Origin: Gnetum montanum
Lineage: Eukaryota > Streptophyta > Gnetopsida > Gnetales > Gnetaceae
Length of the DNA stretch: 64,000 nt
NCBI GenBank assembly: GCA_015680685.1
Contig: MNCI01026966.1
Span: forward strand, 554,182-618,181
Reading direction: 5' to 3'
Both the position numbers and the translations under genes were made by a program. Shown here piece after piece: positions 60,671 through 64,000 of the stretch; the stretch's first letter is position 1; every line of letters starts with the position of its first letter. A model generated the notes under the pieces. That model made no database searches. It saw nothing but the letters and a program-made list of their open reading frames with translations, and was not told the DNA's origin.

Positions 60671-61059
60671 TAGTCATGTGGGAGATGGCCATCCATGCTA
60701 ACTATATAAGCAGCTCTTCAGTTTTTCATCTTTTTATTTTACACATATTTTACACCTTGTTATTTTTACAACTTTTTGTTTTACACATTTTTTATCTTAC
60801 ATCTTTTTGTTTTTACATTATTAATTTTCCAAAGTTTTTGTTTTACAACATCATTAGTATGTTTTATTTTTCTTAAATATTTTACAATTTCTTGTATATT
60901 TTCCTTTATTTGAATGTGATTTTCTTATTATGTTTTAATAATAACGTGCCTTATTGCCAACTTGGTATAGTGTGGTTTGATTGGTATGGGCATGAGCTAT
61001 CTGATTATTTGATTATCGGTGTCTGGATTTTAGCTTTGAATTTTGTTACAGATAATTAG
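60671..61059 (+). other. Post-integrase AT-rich region of the Athila-like element
   Basis: Begins with GTGGGAGATGG, the equivalent of the purine-rich sequence near 38670, and continues with TTTTGTTTTACA-type repeats seen in the minus-strand copy (38640-38480). It is cut by the LTR at 61060. Confidence 0.6.
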
Positions 61060-62878
61060 TGAAACACCATAAAATTTCAGGACCTTCGTATTTCGGCAAG
61101 GTTTAGGAATTTAGGCAAGGGCTTCGACAAGTGTAGCATCATGATCATTGGGCAATAAAGTGTAGACACCGAAGATAGACTGTGCAGTCAGGCAAGTTTT
61201 CTACTTCCAAGACTAGCAGGCTTGTAGGACTCACAAACCTTCCCAAATGGATAGTTGGCCTTGTTGATAGTCTACCCAAAGACCATGCCTAGATTTATTG
61301 ATGATGTTCAGGATGGACAAAATAGTTCGGCAAGTTTTCTAGTAGAGAAGTTTGCTACGCTACGCTATGTTGCACAGCGTAGCAAGCCTTTAAAAAATCA
61401 ATCAAGCATTTGAATACAAGTTTTGGCAAGATGTTCGTGCAAGGAAAAGTTAGAATTCGGCCAACATAGGGTGCTACGCTATGCTAGCATAGCATAACAT
61501 AGCAAGGGCAAAACATGCAAAGACTTCTCTGCTAAGCCGTTTTGGCAAAAGGACTACATCTAATAGCATTTTGGCTTTCAAAACTACCTTGTCTTAGTTA
61601 GCCCTTGAACCACAAGCAAAGTTTTCTTGTGAAACCCCACAATCTTGACAGAAATGCATGTTACATTGGCTACTACACTACATAGCATAGCAAAGATGCA
61701 AATCAATAAAATGCTCCAAAGATTAACCCAGTGTGTGCCAAGGCTTCCAACAAATGCTGTTGACTCCAACGCAAATTTCCTATTCAAACTGGTGGCTATG
61801 CTGTGCTATCCTACATAGCATAGCACAACGTAGCAAGCAGCTACGCTATGTCAATATGCTAGATAGTGTAAGTGATGCAAAGTTGATAAAGGCATTAGGA
61901 CATCTTCAGCTAGCTCTAAAGCTTGTTAGTAATAACTAAGCTCACCGTGATCAGCGACTTTGTTCCAATTCGACATACCCCTTAGTCCATCTCCCAAAAT
62001 TTGTTGCTATGCTTGATTCTGTTCATAAGGATAGGGAAGACGTAGTTCTGGGATGGAGACTCCATTTTTGCTTGCATTGTTAGCACACTCGATTCTAGCA
62101 TGTGCAGTTTCAACAACATGGTTACAGCGTAGCAAAGTTCGTGACTGGCATAGCACACCCACATGGTATGGGCACGTTAGCATCTTGGGGGGTCCAGAAC
62201 ATGTGGCATCCAGTCCTCATTTTTCACTTTCTCCTGGCCCTATAAATACCCCAGAAAAAAATGCTGAAAGGGTTGGCTTTTTTGCATAGGTATTTTCAGG
62301 TTGGCTTTTCTGGTTGGCATTTTTCATCCAAAGAGTTGGCATTCTTGCATTAACAAGAGTGGTTGGCTTGTGGGCTTTTGGCATTGGCTGGTTGGTGTTT
62401 TTTTGCGTTGGCATTTTTCACGTTAGCAAGAACAATAAGCTTTTGTGCATTTGGATTTTAAGTTTGCACTCAAGAGCATAGTTGGCACATTTTGAGCATT
62501 CTAGTTACCTCTTCGATTTCTGTGCCTCCTAGTGTTGCACAACCAATTGTATTCATCTCAATAAAGTAAAGTTGCGATCTTGAGGTGGTGCATTCTCTCA
62601 CTCCAGTTTGCTTTACATTTCTATTTATTATCATCATATTTTGTATCATTTTTGTCCTGTTGCATTTAAGAATCATCATATTATGTTATGAGCATTGTTT
62701 TCAAAGTAAACGTCTATGAAAGGTTAAGTCACACCTATTAAGTTCCTGTTTGATCGACAAGATCATCTAGGGCACCCTGAATCCATTTTCTCCAGCACGA
62801 CCCTCACACGGATTCGGGGTTAAACTGTTTCACCCAAAGACCTCTCGATGTTTCTAGCCATTAAAATTTTCTATCGCA
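61060..62878 (+). repeat. 5' LTR (about 1.82 kb) of Tat/Ogre-like element
   Basis: Starts at 61060; the end is uncertain between 62878 and 62887. U3 is rich in TACGCTATG / CATAGCGTAG palindromic motifs (61350-61520, 61660-61860, 62125-62165). These occupy the place that GTATAC motifs have in the sister LTRs. A TATA box is at 62241. A run of TTGGC(A/T)TTT-like units follows at 62270-62420 in the presumed transcript start region. Confidence 0.8.
62241..62248 (+). promoter_or_regulatory. LTR TATA box
   Basis: TATAAATA preceded by a C-rich TCCTGGCCC, in the same relative LTR position as 3291-3298. Confidence 0.65.
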
Positions 62879-62887
62879 ATAGTTTTT

Positions 62888-62906
62888 TGGCACTAGAAGG
62901 AGGGCC
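62888..62906 (+). other. Primer binding site
   Basis: TGGCACTAGAAGGAGGGCC; one transition from the site at 3874-3892. Confidence 0.8.
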
Positions 62907-63126
62907 TTTTGGTGCCTTTTCCATGTCCTACGGGTAGTCCTGCATGCTCTCTATACCCTGTTACTCATTAGCATAAACGTGACACCCTTGCGATTGTTTA
63001 CGCTTCATGTGGTATAGGCTGGTTGCAAGGACGGTTCCTTTGGAACCCTGTAGGATGAAAAGCCTCTGATCACCTCTTGATCTCTTTTTTTTTCTTGCTT
63101 ATAAACCTTTTTCAACCTCGCAAAAA

Positions 63127-64000
63127 ATGATTTCCTCAACAACTACTATTGCTACCTCAAACCTTGAGGTCCCTTTTTCAGTTCAGGGCACCATAGGTGC
63201 TGAGCAACTGCCTAGCCCAGTGCAAGGGCCACACCGATCTCTTAGGATCCAAAATCGATCACCTGAAAGCTTGGTACAACATACTAAAATTTACAATTTC
63301 CTCTGTGCTAAGATTCAGGCGAATTTTCCCTTGGATGTCCAAGAACTCAAAGACAAACATAACTTCAAGTTCCTTTACCGCAATGGAAGGGAATTTATCC
63401 CTAATCCTGGTGCTTCCATTCCCCTAACACAAATGTATCAGTGAATCTTAGATCAGCTGGTATGGACAAGTAGGCCTAGGGAGTAGTGAGACATAGTGTC
63501 CCACTATGACAAGGTGTTTTAGGATGGACAAGAGGTCCTGAATTCCCAGTCCGAGGATGGGGGTCAAACTAACCTTGCGACTATCCCTCTCATCATGGAT
63601 TTCTGGCCAAACTTGCTCTTCGTGACTACTCCCTTCATGATTACGTCCACCTTGTCGCAAACCATAGTTCCATCAGCCATGGGTAGCCATGCCATATCCT
63701 CGGTGTATCAACATGCCTATTCTTCTGTCTTGTTTCTAGGCACTATCCCTCCACAATCTGTTCCCCAATCTATCCCTTCATCGTACTAAGCATCGATCAT
63801 GGCTACCCTGCCTTACGTGCACACGATACCTATGTCACAATTGCATATAGTTTTCGCTTTCATTCTAGCATCTACACTTGTTCCACCATCAGCAGCGGGC
63901 CTAGCCCCAGCCATGTGGTGGATCCCAATCACTTATCCCCCTGCTTCGTAACCTTCCCAAATGTTGCACTATGCTCATCATCAAACATACCAAGTCCCGC
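63127..64000 (+). pseudogene. Gag N-terminal region of Tat/Ogre-like element
   Basis: ATG 63127 opens a frame of 105 codons (to 63444). The same frame then continues past stops at 63442 and around 63467-63510, is open again at 63595-63789, and runs to the window end. The segment AKIQANFPLDVQE matches VKIQANLPLDTIE in the element at 2393 (about 4455-4495), which supports this ATG as the family gag start. Pro/Gln-rich sequence follows. Capsid core and protease lie outside the window. Confidence 0.7.

Larger units (their letters stand above)
61060..64000 (+). mobile_element. Tat/Ogre-like gypsy element, 5' part (runs off window)
   Basis: LTR (61060 to about 62878), primer site (62888-62906) and the first part of gag (63127-64000). 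The LTR start TGAAACACCATAAAAT and the primer site are those of the family at 2393-10858. The LTR is about 350 bp longer, mainly in U3. Confidence 0.85.

Noticed and set aside
1-64000. tRNA, rRNA or organellar genes
   Set aside because: I looked for conserved rRNA and tRNA signatures while reading and saw none; tRNA-like matches are primer binding sites. A covariance search would be needed to be certain.

Overview
This is a eukaryotic nuclear window and almost certainly plant DNA. It is AT-rich, carries one intact plant-type histone H2A gene with an intron, and is otherwise filled with nested, heavily mutated retrotransposons. The elements are plant Ty3/gypsy of two kinds (a Tat/Ogre-like family and an Athila-like family), a Ty1/copia element and RTE-like LINE 3' ends. 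Dense old LTR elements around a lone short gene suggest a large, slowly purged genome such as a gymnosperm. The species cannot be named from the sequence alone.

Layout. 1-1450: minus-strand gypsy reverse-transcriptase fragment with a repeat array upstream. 1560-2392 and 10859-11563: two halves of one degenerate plus-strand ORF, split by a gypsy element (2393-10858, GGGTG target duplication) and cut off at 11563 by another (11564-16015, minus strand). 16016-19359: nothing recognised. 19360-23970: very old minus-strand Athila-like pol/gag. 23971-26301: LTR fragments of a copia-like family in both orientations. 26302-32083: copia element with gag but no pol. 32084-37071: AT-rich, with two RTE-like LINE 3' ends. 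37077-45884: minus-strand Athila-like element with CATGT target duplications. 45890-48640: no gene recognised. 48651-50210: histone H2A with promoter and poly(A) signal. 50300-52178: AT-rich with a 120-bp tandem duplication. 52184-60670: plus-strand Athila-like LTR, gag fragment, second LTR and a decayed gag-pol. 61060-64000: a further Tat/Ogre-like element with a long LTR and the start of gag, running off the window.

Only the H2A gene looks functional. All retroelement reading frames carry stops or frameshifts, many explicable by C-to-T change. The gypsy element at 2393-10858 and the copia element at 26302-32083 kept gag but lack polymerase and integrase, so if they ever moved it was with enzymes supplied by relatives.

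The most unusual observation is a short repeat used throughout the Tat/Ogre-like family: a tiny hairpin whose two arms change together, followed by a constant TATAAACTAGC-like tail. It occurs in the gag-protease linker, after the protease, upstream of RT and between integrase and the 3' LTR. Also notable are a spliced ORF that reads in phase across a retroelement insertion, a target-duplication-bounded Athila element whose two LTRs differ at one end, and three single-N positions flanked by exact 40-46 bp duplications, which look like assembly joins.
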